Below are positions 26,929-36,282 of a DNA stretch of 64,000 bases, piece by piece. Origin of the DNA: Pseudomonas fluorescens (lineage in GTDB: Bacteria > Pseudomonadota > Gammaproteobacteria > Pseudomonadales > Pseudomonadaceae). The notes under the pieces were generated by a model. It saw only the letters and a list, made by a program, of their open reading frames with translations, had not been told where the DNA came from and did not search any database. A program made the translations under genes and the position numbers. Position 1 is the first letter of the stretch; each line of letters starts with the position of its first letter. The stretch is taken from the NCBI RefSeq assembly GCF_000968015.1, contig NZ_LACH01000004.1, positions 39,571 through 103,570 of the forward strand, given 5' to 3'.

Positions 26929-28507
26929 GACCTCCAGTCCCGGCAGCAAACAGGCCCAGCGACTGCTGCGCCTCTATCACCTTTACCGTTTGAGCATCGG
27001 CATCACCCTGGTGCTGTTGATCTCCAGCAACATGGACAACCAGCTGCTGACGTCAGCCAATGACGACCTGCTTCGCAGAGGCAGCTGGTTTTACCTCGTG
27101 TTGAATATCCTGCTGGTGGTGTTCTTCGAGAACACCCGACGCCCGGCGCAACTGTTCAGCCTGGCGCTGACCGACGTCCTGCTGCTGTGCGGTCTGTTCT
27201 ACGCCGCCGGCGGTGTGGCCAGCGCCATCGGCAACTTGCTGATCGTATCGGTAGCCATCAGTAACACCTTGCTGCGAGGGCGCATCGGCCTGCTGATTGC
27301 CGCTGTTGGCGCGCTTGGCATCGTCGGGCTGAGCTTCCTCCTGAGTTTCAGCCATCCCGCCACCCCCAACGATTACCTGCAAGTCGGCACGCTCGGCGCC
27401 CTGTGTTTTGCTGCAGCATTGCTGGTGCAAGGGCTGACCCGACGCCTGGAGGTCAGCGAAACCCTCGCCGAACAACGGGCCAGCGAAGTCGTCGGCCTCG
27501 AAGCACTCAACGCACTGATCCTGCAACGCATGCGTACCGGTATCCTGGTACTCGACGACAAACGGCGGGTTCAACTGGCCAACCACAGCGCCTTGAACCT
27601 GTTAGGCAGGGAAAATCTTGCAGGCCATCTGATCGACGACTACCTACCCAGCCTGGTCGAACGCCTACAACTGTGGCTCAACAATCCGACGCTGCGCCCA
27701 CAGAGCCTGAAAGTCGCCAGTAATGGTCTGGAGCTGCAACCGAGCTTCATTGCCCTCGATCAAAGCCCACACCACCAGACCCTGGTCTTTCTCGAAGACC
27801 TCGCGCAAATCGCCCAACAGGCCCAACAACTGAAGCTTGCCGCCCTCGGGCGCCTGACTGCCGGTATCGCCCATGAAATCCGCAATCCACTGGGCGCCGT
27901 TAGTCATGCCGCGCAGCTATTGCAAGAATCAGAGGAACTGAACCGCGCGGATCGACGTCTGACACAGATTATTCAAGACCACTCTCAGCGAATGAATCGG
28001 GTAATCGAAAACGTCCTGCAACTGTCCCGCCGCCAGCAAACCGTAGCGCAACGGCTTGATCTGAAGCCGTGGCTGGAGCAGTACGTCAACGAAAACCGCG
28101 AGGGGGCGACCGAGCATCAGCAGATTCATCTGCGCATCGGCTCAGGGGACTTCAGAACCCTGATGGACCCAGACCAGTTGACCCAGATTCTCGACAATTT
28201 GTTGCGCAACGCCTGGCGCCATAGCGCCTTGAATCACGACCTGGCTCAGGTCTGGCTCGAGTTGTTCGTCGACCCGGACAGCCAGCTGCCGATCCTCGAG
28301 ATCCTGGACGATGGCCCCGGCGTGGCACCGGAGCATCATGTGCACTTGTTCGAACCGTTCTTCACCACCAGCCCCCAAGGCACCGGCCTGGGGCTTTATC
28401 TGTCCCGTGAGCTGTGCGAATGCAACCAGGCCCGCCTAGACTTCAAACCACGCCAAGGCGGCGGCTGCTTTCGCATCACCTTTGCTCACGGACGGAAACA
28501 AAGTTGA
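26918..28507 (+). CDS. pilS: sensor histidine kinase PilS
   Basis: 529-residue kinase that, in P. aeruginosa, senses PilA levels in the membrane and controls PilR. Six N-terminal hydrophobic segments lie in residues about 25-185, followed by a PAS-like domain (about 200-300). The phosphoacceptor is H319 in GIAHEIRNPLGAVSHAAQ; the N box is DNLLRNAWRHS, then EILDDGPGV and GTGLGLYLS. The GTG at 26918 (reading VIAETSSPGSKQ) is chosen; a TTG seven codons earlier is a possible alternative. pilR follows after 2 bases. Confidence 0.94.
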   Translation: MIAETSSPGSKQAQRLLRLYHLYRLSIGITLVLLISSNMDNQLLTSANDDLLRRGSWFYLVLNILLVVFFENTRRPAQLFSLALTDVLLLCGLFYAAGGVASAIGNLLIVSVAISNTLLRGRIGLLIAAVGALGIVGLSFLLSFSHPATPNDYLQVGTLGALCFAAALLVQGLTRRLEVSETLAEQRASEVVGLEALNALILQRMRTGILVLDDKRRVQLANHSALNLLGRENLAGHLIDDYLPSLVERLQLWLNNPTLRPQSLKVASNGLELQPSFIALDQSPHHQTLVFLEDLAQIAQQAQQLKLAALGRLTAGIAHEIRNPLGAVSHAAQLLQESEELNRADRRLTQIIQDHSQRMNRVIENVLQLSRRQQTVAQRLDLKPWLEQYVNENREGATEHQQIHLRIGSGDFRTLMDPDQLTQILDNLLRNAWRHSALNHDLAQVWLELFVDPDSQLPILEILDDGPGVAPEHHVHLFEPFFTTSPQGTGLGLYLSRELCECNQARLDFKPRQGGGCFRITFAHGRKQS

Positions 28508-28509
28508 AC

Positions 28510-29850
28510 ATGAGCCCACGGCAAAAAGTCCTGATCGTCGACGACGAACCGGATATCCGCGAACTCCTGGAAATCACCCTGGGACGGATGAAACTCGACA
28601 CCTTCAGTGCCCGCAACCTCGGCGAAGCCCAGGCCCTGCTCTCGCGAGAGACGTTCGACTTGTGCCTCACCGACATGCGCTTGCCGGACGGCACCGGCCT
28701 TGAGCTGGTGCAACACATCCAGCAACGCCAGCCAAACGTACCGGTGGCAATGATCACCGCCTATGGCAGCCTGGAAACGGCGATCAACGCCCTCAAGGCT
28801 GGCGCCTTCGACTTCCTGACCAAACCGGTGGACCTCACTCGCCTGCGGGAACTGGTCAGCAGCGCGCTTCGGTTGCCTGCGCCAGGCGGCACCGGCATCG
28901 CCATCGATCGCCGGCTGCTGGGTGATTCACCGCCCATGCGCGCCCTGCGCAAACACATCGACAAACTGGCCCGCAGCCAGGCGCCGGTGTACATCAGCGG
29001 CGAATCCGGCAGCGGCAAGGAATTGGTCGCGCGACTGATCCATGAGCAAGGACCGCGCGCCAGCCAACCCTTTATCCCGGTCAATTGCGGGGCGATTCCG
29101 TCAGAATTGATGGAGAGCGAATTTTTCGGTCATCGCAAAGGCAGCTTCAGCGGCGCCATCGAAGACAAACCCGGACTGTTCCAGGCTGCCCATGGCGGCA
29201 CCTTGTTCCTCGACGAAGTGGCTGATTTGCCGCTGGCCATGCAGGTCAAACTGCTACGGGCAATACAGGAAAAAGCCGTTCGCGGTGTCGGCGAGCAACA
29301 GGAAACCGTGGTTGATGTGCGTATCCTTTGCGCCACCCACAAAGACCTCGATGCCGAAGTCGCCGCCGAACGCTTTCGCCAGGATTTGTACTACCGGTTG
29401 AACGTGATCGAACTACGGGTGCCGCCCTTGCGCGAACGCCGTGACGACATCGAATCCCTCGCCAGCCATGTGCTCAAACGCCTGGCCATCAGCACTGGCC
29501 AACCCGCCGCAAAACTCCACCCCCACGCCCTCGACGCGCTGAAAAGCTATCGTTTCCCCGGCAACGTGCGGGAACTGGAGAACGTGCTCGAACGGGCGCA
29601 CACGTTGTGCGAAAACAAACAAATTGAAGCCAGCGACCTGCGACTGGCCGAAGGCAACTGCAACCCGGAAGGCGGTGTGCCGGACCTGACGCAGATCGAC
29701 AACCTGGAAGACTACCTGGAAAACGTCGAGCGCAACCTTATCCTCCAGGCCCTGGAAGAAACCCGCTGGAACCGCACGGCGGCGGCTCAGCGGTTGAATC
29801 TTTCATTCCGGTCGATGCGCTACAGGCTCAAGAAACTGGGACTGGATTGA
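28510..29850 (+). CDS. pilR: sigma-54 response regulator PilR
   Basis: 446-residue NtrC-family activator of pilA. Receiver domain residues 1-120 with the acidic pair D11-D12 and phosphoacceptor D55 (CLTDMRLPDG); AAA+ domain with Walker A GESGSGKE at 164-171 and the sigma-54 contact loop GSFSGA at 211-216 in place of the usual GAFTGA; C-terminal Fis-type helix-turn-helix (NRTAAAQRLNLSFRSMRYRL). Start MSPRQKVLIVDDEPD directly after pilS. Its predicted target is the sigma-54 promoter at 3072-3087. Confidence 0.96.
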   Translation: MSPRQKVLIVDDEPDIRELLEITLGRMKLDTFSARNLGEAQALLSRETFDLCLTDMRLPDGTGLELVQHIQQRQPNVPVAMITAYGSLETAINALKAGAFDFLTKPVDLTRLRELVSSALRLPAPGGTGIAIDRRLLGDSPPMRALRKHIDKLARSQAPVYISGESGSGKELVARLIHEQGPRASQPFIPVNCGAIPSELMESEFFGHRKGSFSGAIEDKPGLFQAAHGGTLFLDEVADLPLAMQVKLLRAIQEKAVRGVGEQQETVVDVRILCATHKDLDAEVAAERFRQDLYYRLNVIELRVPPLRERRDDIESLASHVLKRLAISTGQPAAKLHPHALDALKSYRFPGNVRELENVLERAHTLCENKQIEASDLRLAEGNCNPEGGVPDLTQIDNLEDYLENVERNLILQALEETRWNRTAAAQRLNLSFRSMRYRLKKLGLD

Positions 29851-29858
29851 GGGCCCCT

Positions 29859-29976
29859 TCGTCGGAACGCCGCCCGGAGCACGCTCGCTCCCACAAGGTT
29901 CAGTGGTGTGCACATAATCTGAACACACCTCAGATCAACTGTGGGAGCGAGCTTGCTCCGGGCGGCGTTCCGACGA
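29859..29976. repeat. long inverted repeat between pilR and thiO
   Basis: Two 37-base arms match at 36 of 37 positions. The inner part of each arm is the REP core GAGCGAGCTTGCTC-type sequence, extended outward by CGGGCGGCGTTCCGACGA and its complement. It lies in the convergent pilR-thiO spacer and may act as a two-way terminator. Confidence 0.85.
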
Positions 29977-30008
29977 TGGCGATAGTGCAAGCAATCAATA
30001 TCTAACGG

Positions 30009-31109
30009 TTAAATACGCCCGGCCGGTGCATACGGCGCCGGATCAATGATCGGCTCACGCCCCAGCATCACATCCGCAAACAACTGACACGACGCTGGCG
30101 CCAGTACCAAGCCATTACGGTAATGCCCGCAATTGAGCCAAAGCCCCTCGAACCCTGGTACCCGACCGATGTAGGGAATGCCTTCCGGCGAGCCCGGTCG
30201 CAACCCGGCCCAGTGCCCCACAACTTCGGCATCCGCCAGTGCAGGAATCAACTCCACCGCCGACGCCTTCAGGCTCTCCAGGGCAGATTCGGTCGGCGTC
30301 TTGTCGAAGCCTTCATGCTCCAGCGTACTGCCAATCAGAATGTGCCCGTCGCGCCGCGGAATCGCATAACGCCCCTTGGCCAGAACCATGCTCGGCAGGA
30401 AATCCGCTGCGCATTTGTAGAGAATCATCTGCCCTTTCACCGGCTCGACCGGCAGCTCCAGATCCAGGCTCTTGAGTAAATCACCGCTCCAGGCACCCGC
30501 AGTCAGCACCACCTGATCGCCATGAATCGCTCCCGCCGAGGTCTGCACCCCGACCACCGTAGCGCCTTCACGGATAAACCCGCTGACTTCACACTGCTCA
30601 TGAATCGTGACGTTCGGCAGCGCCAGCAACGCAGCCTTGAGGGACTTCACCAGCCGCGGATTACGCACATTAGCCACATCGGCCATGTAGATCGCCCGGG
30701 AAAAGCCGCTCCCCAACACACACACCGCGTCGTGAGCCGCCGAGATATCCACAGCCCGCAACGGACGGTTTTCCCGCTCGGCCCAAGCCAGCGCCTCGGC
30801 CTCATCATCCAGATCCAGCCAGTACAACCCGGTGGTATGCACCTCGGGATCGACACCGGTGGCTGCAAACAGTCGCTCACCCAGCTGTGGATAAAAATCC
30901 TGGGACCAATGCGCCAACGCGGTGACCGCCGGGCTGTAGCGCCACGGGTAGAGCGGCGAAACAATACCGCCGCCGGCCCAGGACGATTCCTGACCGACGT
31001 TCGAACGATCAAGCAGCACAACGCTTTGCACTTCGGACGCGAGATTGAACGCTGTCAGCAGGCCAATCACGCCGCCGCCGACAATCACCACTTGCTGTTG
31101 CCTGGTCAT
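30009..31109 (-). CDS. thiO: glycine oxidase ThiO
   Basis: 366-residue FAD enzyme of the D-amino acid oxidase family that makes the iminoglycine needed for the thiazole part of thiamine. FAD motif VVIVGGGVIGLLTAFNLA at residues 6-23, then SWAGGGIVSPLYPWRY, and the C-terminal GLWLNCGHYRNGLVLAP. Start MTRQQQVV with GGA seven bases upstream; a TTG four codons earlier is rejected. It follows the minor pilin operon on the same strand by 57 bases and may be read with it. Confidence 0.93.
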   Translation of the reverse strand: MTRQQQVVIVGGGVIGLLTAFNLASEVQSVVLLDRSNVGQESSWAGGGIVSPLYPWRYSPAVTALAHWSQDFYPQLGERLFAATGVDPEVHTTGLYWLDLDDEAEALAWAERENRPLRAVDISAAHDAVCVLGSGFSRAIYMADVANVRNPRLVKSLKAALLALPNVTIHEQCEVSGFIREGATVVGVQTSAGAIHGDQVVLTAGAWSGDLLKSLDLELPVEPVKGQMILYKCAADFLPSMVLAKGRYAIPRRDGHILIGSTLEHEGFDKTPTESALESLKASAVELIPALADAEVVGHWAGLRPGSPEGIPYIGRVPGFEGLWLNCGHYRNGLVLAPASCQLFADVMLGREPIIDPAPYAPAGRI

Positions 31110-31166
31110 GTTCTGATCCAACCATTAAAAAGACAGGGGGCGTAAAAGGCGCCCGAAAAAAGAAAC

Positions 31167-31562
31167 TCAGCGCCCCCAGCAATCCTTGGTCGCGGCCGTC
31201 GCATTGACCATGCTTCTGACGCCAGTGTTGGTGATGGTGAAATCACCGCACTTGTCAGCCGCCATGGCCTTGCCGGGCTTGCGCGCCGCCGTCAGCAGGA
31301 AGGTCTGATCGGTCAGGGTCGGGGTGATGGTGTAGAAGTCATTGCCGGCACTCAGGCCATTGGCATTGGTGTAGACATTATTCTTCGAATAGTAGCGTTC
31401 AAGGATCTGCGCTTGCTCGGAGAGCAGCCCGGCGACTTCGGTGCGGCGACCCTTATTCACATACTCGGTGAGGCTCGGGTAGCCAATGGTGATGACGATC
31501 CCGATGATCGCAATCACTATCATGATTTCGATCAGGGTAAAACCTCGGTTGGATCTGCGCAT
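31167..31562 (-). CDS. pilE: minor pilin PilE
   Basis: 131-residue prepilin-like protein; the leader MRRSNRG and methylation segment FTLIEIMIVIAIIGIVITIG fit PilD processing after Gly7 with the conserved Glu5. Two cysteines (DKCGDFT and KDCWGR) near the C-terminus likely form a disulfide. With PilV, PilW, PilX, FimU and PilY1 it should form the tip/priming complex of the type IV pilus. It is the last gene of that operon, 14 bases after pilY1, leaving no space for a pilY2 gene. Confidence 0.93.
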   Translation of the reverse strand: MRRSNRGFTLIEIMIVIAIIGIVITIGYPSLTEYVNKGRRTEVAGLLSEQAQILERYYSKNNVYTNANGLSAGNDFYTITPTLTDQTFLLTAARKPGKAMAADKCGDFTITNTGVRSMVNATAATKDCWGR

Positions 31563-31576
31563 GCCTCAACTCTCAC

Positions 31577-34500
31577 TTACTGTATTTGTCGCCACATGAT
31601 GCGACGGCTGCCGCCGCTGCCGGGCTTTTCCACCAGGGAGCTGATGCCACCGCTGGAGTCGTTCACAATCTTGCGGGACGCATTGTTGACGATCGCGTTC
31701 AGCGTCGGAATACCACCGGTGAAAATCACCCCGCTGGAAATCGAATCCTTGATGTCGACCAACCCGTCGCCATTGGTATCGAGCACCGCGTAATTGAGCA
31801 TCTTACCGCTGAATGCATCCAGTTCGACCAGTTTGCCGGTACCGAAACTGGCGCATGGGTCGGTGGTATCCACGCTGGCCGTGGTGAACACGATCCGGCC
31901 GGCCACCAGACTGGCCTGATTGATCACACGCTCACCGGTTAGCACGTTGTTGTACACCAGCGGCAGGTACCAGCCTTTTTCCGCCGGATAGGTCACGTCG
32001 TTCTGGCTGGTGGTGATGAATTGCCCACTGCTACCGGAGAACACACCCGTCACCGTCTGGGCCTGCAAACTGGACGTTGTGATTTGCCCGGAGCCACCTT
32101 CCGCATCCCACACGGCATAGAACGCCTGAAGATCTTTGTTGGTCTTGTCGGCCGTCTCGTTGAATTTACCGGTGCCGAAAAACACCTCCTTCCCTCCCAA
32201 CGAATTGTCCGCCAGCAATGGCTGTGCGGTGATCGGCTGGGTGACGCCACCCGCGGTGGTAAACAGCGGTTTTCGGGAAAACGCCAGATCCCACGATTCC
32301 GGGGCCGTGGCGCTCAAATCAAATTTCCACAGCCTCCCCTTCAAATCGCCGCCATAAGCGGCCTGCACCACATTCTGCGAGTTGACCCGAAGTTTTACCG
32401 ACGACAGGCCGTTGGTCGTCTCGGCGCCGTCGACCACAATTTTCTTGATCAGCGAGCCATCACGAATGTCGACCACGTACAACGCTGCCACCCCGGAGTT
32501 GCTGCCATAACCGTTGGAGATGAATGCCGCCCATCGACCGTCGGCCAAGCGTGCCACTTCCGGTCGTGCGTAGGCATAACCCAGATCATTGAAAACGTTC
32601 GCCGTATTTGCTGTGGCCGGTGCGCTGATTTCCCACAAAGCCTTGGTCACATTGCCGGCCGAGGCGTCGAATAACTGCAATGCATAGAAGGTCCTGCCCC
32701 CCGCCCCTGTCCCGCCCAACGCAAGGGTTTTCCAGGCACTGTTGAGCTGAGCATCGAACACGCCCACCTGACCGTCCACCAGAAACTTGTGGCTCACCCC
32801 GTTTATGTAAGTGGGGTCAGCGATGTAGCGCAGTGACGGCAACACGCTGGACGGCATAAAAGCGTAACGCCGCGTGCCATTGGACGCGTTGATGACGTTT
32901 ACAAAGCCGTCGTTGGCGTTCACCACGAGGCTGGCGTTCATGCTGGCCGCTTTGGTCGCCAGATAAGTGCTGTAAGTGGTGTCGCCTGACAGATCGGACG
33001 CGGTTTTATCCGTGGGCGATGCCAGGGCCAACGGCGAATTGATGATGTCGCCGAGCAGCACACTGCGCACTTTCAAGCCGGCCTTGTTGGTGCCCTTGCT
33101 CCACTCCACCAGATCGCTGCCGGTGATGCCGGAGGGCAAACTCTGGTTGAGGGAAGTTTGCTGGGCAGGAGAAAAACTGGCGTAGGCCAGCGTCACGGCC
33201 GCATTGGTCAAGGTGTTCCAGGATTGATAGGTCGGCGCCGTGGCACCGGGCACGATGGCGGTATCGGTTGTCCACAACACCGAGGCGGTATTGACCGTGC
33301 CAGTGGAGGTAAATCCGTAGGACTTGATCGTGCCGCGCCAATCCTTGGGGTCGTAACTGGTCTGAAAATAACTCGAACCGCTGGCCAGGGTAGCTCCGTT
33401 GGTGATGCCCGCCCCACCGGAGCCGGCCTTGGAGGTGATGTCGCTCAACGCCGACGACAGTGCACTGTTGAGTCCTGTACTGTCGGTCGCCTGGTAATAC
33501 TTGCCTTGCCCGTAACTCGCCGCATCCGACAACATCTGGTTCGCAGTGGCGAACCCCACGGTGTAGGTGTTCATGTTCTGCTTTGGAAAATCCGCTGAGT
33601 CCCAGCTTTTGCTAGCAGAGTCGGTGCCGGTCGTACGCATATCGATGTCGAAGGCGAACTTGGCGATGTCATCCAGATAAAGGGTGTCACCCTCATCGTC
33701 GCCGCCGGGGCCGTCGTTGTTTATGCCGTCCCAATTGGGTAGTCGGGCACCGCCCAAGGGATCAGTGGTCGGGAAAGTCCGGTCAAAGGTGGGCAGGCCG
33801 TCGGTAATCACCACACCATAATTTTTCTGGCAACGGTACTGGATCGGACTGGTGTAGGTGGCGGGCGTCGAGTTGTAGAACGGCGCCATGCCGCGCATGT
33901 AGCGGGTGACTTCGTAATAGGCTTCTGCCAATGGGGTATTGGCGACTGCATTCAAGCCGTTGATCGACGTGACAAGGTTATTAAAGTTGCCCTCCACGGA
34001 CAGATCGCTAATGGAACGGGCGATGAAGCCGCCATTGCCGGGGTTGTTGCCAGTGACCGGGTTGAACGTCGCCAGGCCTATGCGCAGCCCACGGTTACTG
34101 GTCACCAGATCGATGGACACCTTGCGCGCAACGTTCATCCGGTAATCGGTGGGGATTGAGCCCGTGGTGAAATCCTTGGTCGAACTGTTTGCCAGACTGA
34201 TCAGGTAAGACAGGTAATTGGCCGAGTACCGGGTGTTCTCGCCGCCCACCGGATCTGGCAGTTTCAGGCAGAACGAATTCGCCCCCTGAGAGCCTTTAAA
34301 AAAACCAACATAACCTGACGCACAGCCACCGCGATTGAGGCTGGACAGAAAAATATTGGTGTCGGTCATGTCGAGATTTTGCCCTTCCTTGCAGGAGCCC
34401 TCTGAACTGCAGATGGTCACCTGAGGGCGATTTGTGACCGTCGGATCGAACCCCGCCGCCCAGACGATGCTGTTCATGCTGCCCGAATCGTCAATCAACA

Positions 34501-34636
34501 ACATCACGTTCGGCGCGACGGCCGCGGCACTCAACAGCGGAGAATCCGACGGCGTGAAGGCATATGCCGGCGCCGAGAGATAAAACCCCAATAGCACGCC
34601 GCAAACCAGGCGCCACAGCCGTTCAGTACTTCGCAT
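31577..34636 (-). CDS. pilY1: pilus tip adhesin and regulator PilY1
   Basis: 1019-residue exported protein at the pilus tip. Signal peptide residues 1-26 (ends APAYA); N-terminal von Willebrand A domain with the metal-site motif DDSGSMNS near residue 50; C-terminal seven-bladed beta-propeller (about residues 550-1000) with a calcium loop DTNGDGLVDIKD near the end. PilY1 is known as adhesin, anti-retraction factor and surface sensor in P. aeruginosa. The ATG at 34636 overlaps the end of pilX by 14 bases; the N-terminal six codons further upstream are rejected. Confidence 0.94.
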   Translation of the reverse strand: MRSTERLWRLVCGVLLGFYLSAPAYAFTPSDSPLLSAAAVAPNVMLLIDDSGSMNSIVWAAGFDPTVTNRPQVTICSSEGSCKEGQNLDMTDTNIFLSSLNRGGCASGYVGFFKGSQGANSFCLKLPDPVGGENTRYSANYLSYLISLANSSTKDFTTGSIPTDYRMNVARKVSIDLVTSNRGLRIGLATFNPVTGNNPGNGGFIARSISDLSVEGNFNNLVTSINGLNAVANTPLAEAYYEVTRYMRGMAPFYNSTPATYTSPIQYRCQKNYGVVITDGLPTFDRTFPTTDPLGGARLPNWDGINNDGPGGDDEGDTLYLDDIAKFAFDIDMRTTGTDSASKSWDSADFPKQNMNTYTVGFATANQMLSDAASYGQGKYYQATDSTGLNSALSSALSDITSKAGSGGAGITNGATLASGSSYFQTSYDPKDWRGTIKSYGFTSTGTVNTASVLWTTDTAIVPGATAPTYQSWNTLTNAAVTLAYASFSPAQQTSLNQSLPSGITGSDLVEWSKGTNKAGLKVRSVLLGDIINSPLALASPTDKTASDLSGDTTYSTYLATKAASMNASLVVNANDGFVNVINASNGTRRYAFMPSSVLPSLRYIADPTYINGVSHKFLVDGQVGVFDAQLNSAWKTLALGGTGAGGRTFYALQLFDASAGNVTKALWEISAPATANTANVFNDLGYAYARPEVARLADGRWAAFISNGYGSNSGVAALYVVDIRDGSLIKKIVVDGAETTNGLSSVKLRVNSQNVVQAAYGGDLKGRLWKFDLSATAPESWDLAFSRKPLFTTAGGVTQPITAQPLLADNSLGGKEVFFGTGKFNETADKTNKDLQAFYAVWDAEGGSGQITTSSLQAQTVTGVFSGSSGQFITTSQNDVTYPAEKGWYLPLVYNNVLTGERVINQASLVAGRIVFTTASVDTTDPCASFGTGKLVELDAFSGKMLNYAVLDTNGDGLVDIKDSISSGVIFTGGIPTLNAIVNNASRKIVNDSSGGISSLVEKPGSGGSRRIMWRQIQ

Positions 34637-35102
34637 AGATACTCTCCACCACACTGCGCGAGTTGCCCGCGATGCCGACTGCGGTCACCCGGTACAGCGT
34701 TGTCGAGGTGTTACTCGGCACATTCACGGCAGTCAGGGTGGTGCCGATGTTCTGCACCCCGTAAAAACCGCTACCGGAGGCGATCCAGGTCACCCCTGAG
34801 GTGGAATTGAAGCCGGCGCCGGTGATTGTCGACGACTCGGCCGGTGGCGCGCATTGGGTGGTGCCGCTGCAGACTGGCAACGAAAAGGTCTCCAGTTGCA
34901 CCGCGCTTTCACCTACGCGCAACGCCGATTCGGCGCCCTGGAACGACTGATTGCGCAAGGTCACGCTGGCGGCCATTTTTTCCTGCAGGGTGGCGTTTTG
35001 CATTGATGAAAGGCCGATCAGTGTCAGCAACAGAAGGAATACCAGGCTGATCAGCAGCGCCATGCCACGCTGGGCGTGAGGGGTCACGGGAGAAATACTC
35101 AT
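34623..35102 (-). CDS. pilX: minor pilin PilX
   Basis: 159-residue minor pilin of the PilX type. The N-terminus is MSISPVTPHAQRGMALLISL with PilD cleavage expected after the Gly of QRG and a hydrophobic helix LLISLVFLLLLTLIGLSSMQ; the following TLQEKMAASVTLRNQSFQGA is a PilX family signature, and the Glu at mature position 5 is replaced, as is usual for PilX. Two cysteines (LPVCSGTTQCAP) sit mid-protein. It follows pilW by 11 bases and overlaps pilY1 by 14. Confidence 0.9.
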   Translation of the reverse strand: MSISPVTPHAQRGMALLISLVFLLLLTLIGLSSMQNATLQEKMAASVTLRNQSFQGAESALRVGESAVQLETFSLPVCSGTTQCAPPAESSTITGAGFNSTSGVTWIASGSGFYGVQNIGTTLTAVNVPSNTSTTLYRVTAVGIAGNSRSVVESIYAKY

Positions 35103-35113
35103 CGGCCCTCCCC

Positions 35114-35836
35114 TCATGGCAAGCGGTTGCGCAAAGCGGCAACCACGTTGAAGGTTTGATTGCGCACCCGGTTGTTCGGGTCGGTGAGGGTCAATGTCAG
35201 GCGAACACTACGAATGCGCGCCGGATCAGAGGGGTTGCTGCTGTAACTGGAGGCGGCCACATCAGTAGCGGAACTGGCGAGACCAAAGCTCACGTTGAAG
35301 GCACTGACGTTGTTCACCAGCACCGCCTGAGCCGGCGTGCCGGAACCGACACCCATCAGCAGTTGATTGTTGCTGAAGCTGTAGATCAAGCGCCGGATCG
35401 GAAACGCCAGCTCGCCCGACGCCGGAACCCGGGCACCGGTGTAGGCCGTTGCAGTGTTCCGACAATCGGAAACCACCGTCCAGGTCGGTACCCCGCCACT
35501 GCCGCCACTGCCGCCGACATCCGCAGTCACCAGGGTCAGTTTGAGGTTGGCGTTGTCCCAACTGATCGGTGTTGTCTGGTTGGCATTGAAGTCACCCGCC
35601 GAGCTTGAATCGGTGACCGCCCCCAGACATCCGAACATGCCGACCATACGAATTTCCTGAATCATCTTGCTCAGCACGAAACGCGCATCTTCCTGCATGG
35701 CGGCAGCGGCGCTCTGGCTGACATAGGTGTTCTTGGCCGCGATGAAAATCTGCGTCACGCCCAGGACCACCACCAAACTCAATGCCAGGGCGATCAGTAA
35801 CTCGATCAGGCCGAAACCTCTACTGGACTGGTTCAT
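35114..35836 (-). CDS. pilW: minor pilin PilW
   Basis: 240-residue minor pilin. Leader MNQSSRG and helix FGLIELLIALALSLVVVLGV, with the Glu at mature position 5. The downstream part includes ARFVLSKMIQEIRMVGMFGC and a C-terminal beta domain, as in PilW. Its start overlaps the stop of pilV by ATGA, and pilX follows after 11 bases. It is one of the larger pseudopilin-like proteins of the tip complex. Confidence 0.92.
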   Translation of the reverse strand: MNQSSRGFGLIELLIALALSLVVVLGVTQIFIAAKNTYVSQSAAAAMQEDARFVLSKMIQEIRMVGMFGCLGAVTDSSSAGDFNANQTTPISWDNANLKLTLVTADVGGSGGSGGVPTWTVVSDCRNTATAYTGARVPASGELAFPIRRLIYSFSNNQLLMGVGSGTPAQAVLVNNVSAFNVSFGLASSATDVAASSYSSNPSDPARIRSVRLTLTLTDPNNRVRNQTFNVVAALRNRLP

Positions 35837-36282
35837 GGCGTCGATACCGGATCGACGGTGGCGCGACTGTTCAGGACGAAACTGCGCTGCGAATTGGCAG
35901 TGTTGGCGGCCCGCGAGTCATCCCAGGTAATGGTGATGGTGTACACCTGCTTATTGAACGTAACGCTGCCGGTGGCCGTGGCGCCGCCGAAATTGACAAT
36001 GTTGGTGGTGAAGTCGTAGAGGTCCTGATCCCGGGCGACGCTCAGGTTGCCTGAAGTCGGTGGCGTGACGGTGTAGTCGGCGCCAGAGTTGGCGCGAATG
36101 CGGTCCATCATGTCGTAGGCGATAAAACTCGCCTGGCTGGTCATCCGCGAACTGTCTGTGTACTTCAGCGCATTGAGCTGAATCGCCGCAGCCCCTAACA
36201 GCCCCACGCTCAGAATCAACAACGCAACCAAGACTTCGATCAGCGTCATGCCCTCCTGTGCACGCTTGCTCCATCCCCTCAT
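35833..36282 (-). CDS. pilV: minor pilin PilV
   Basis: 149-residue minor pilin with leader MRGWSKRAQEG and the segment MTLIEVLVALLILSVGLLGA, including the Glu at mature position 5. The motif TSQASFIAYDMMDRIRANSG is typical of PilV. The chosen ATG at 36282 overlaps the fimU stop (ATGA); the 13 codons further upstream lie inside fimU. The stop overlaps pilW, so fimU-pilV-pilW are tightly coupled. Confidence 0.92.
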   Translation of the reverse strand: MRGWSKRAQEGMTLIEVLVALLILSVGLLGAAAIQLNALKYTDSSRMTSQASFIAYDMMDRIRANSGADYTVTPPTSGNLSVARDQDLYDFTTNIVNFGGATATGSVTFNKQVYTITITWDDSRAANTANSQRSFVLNSRATVDPVSTP

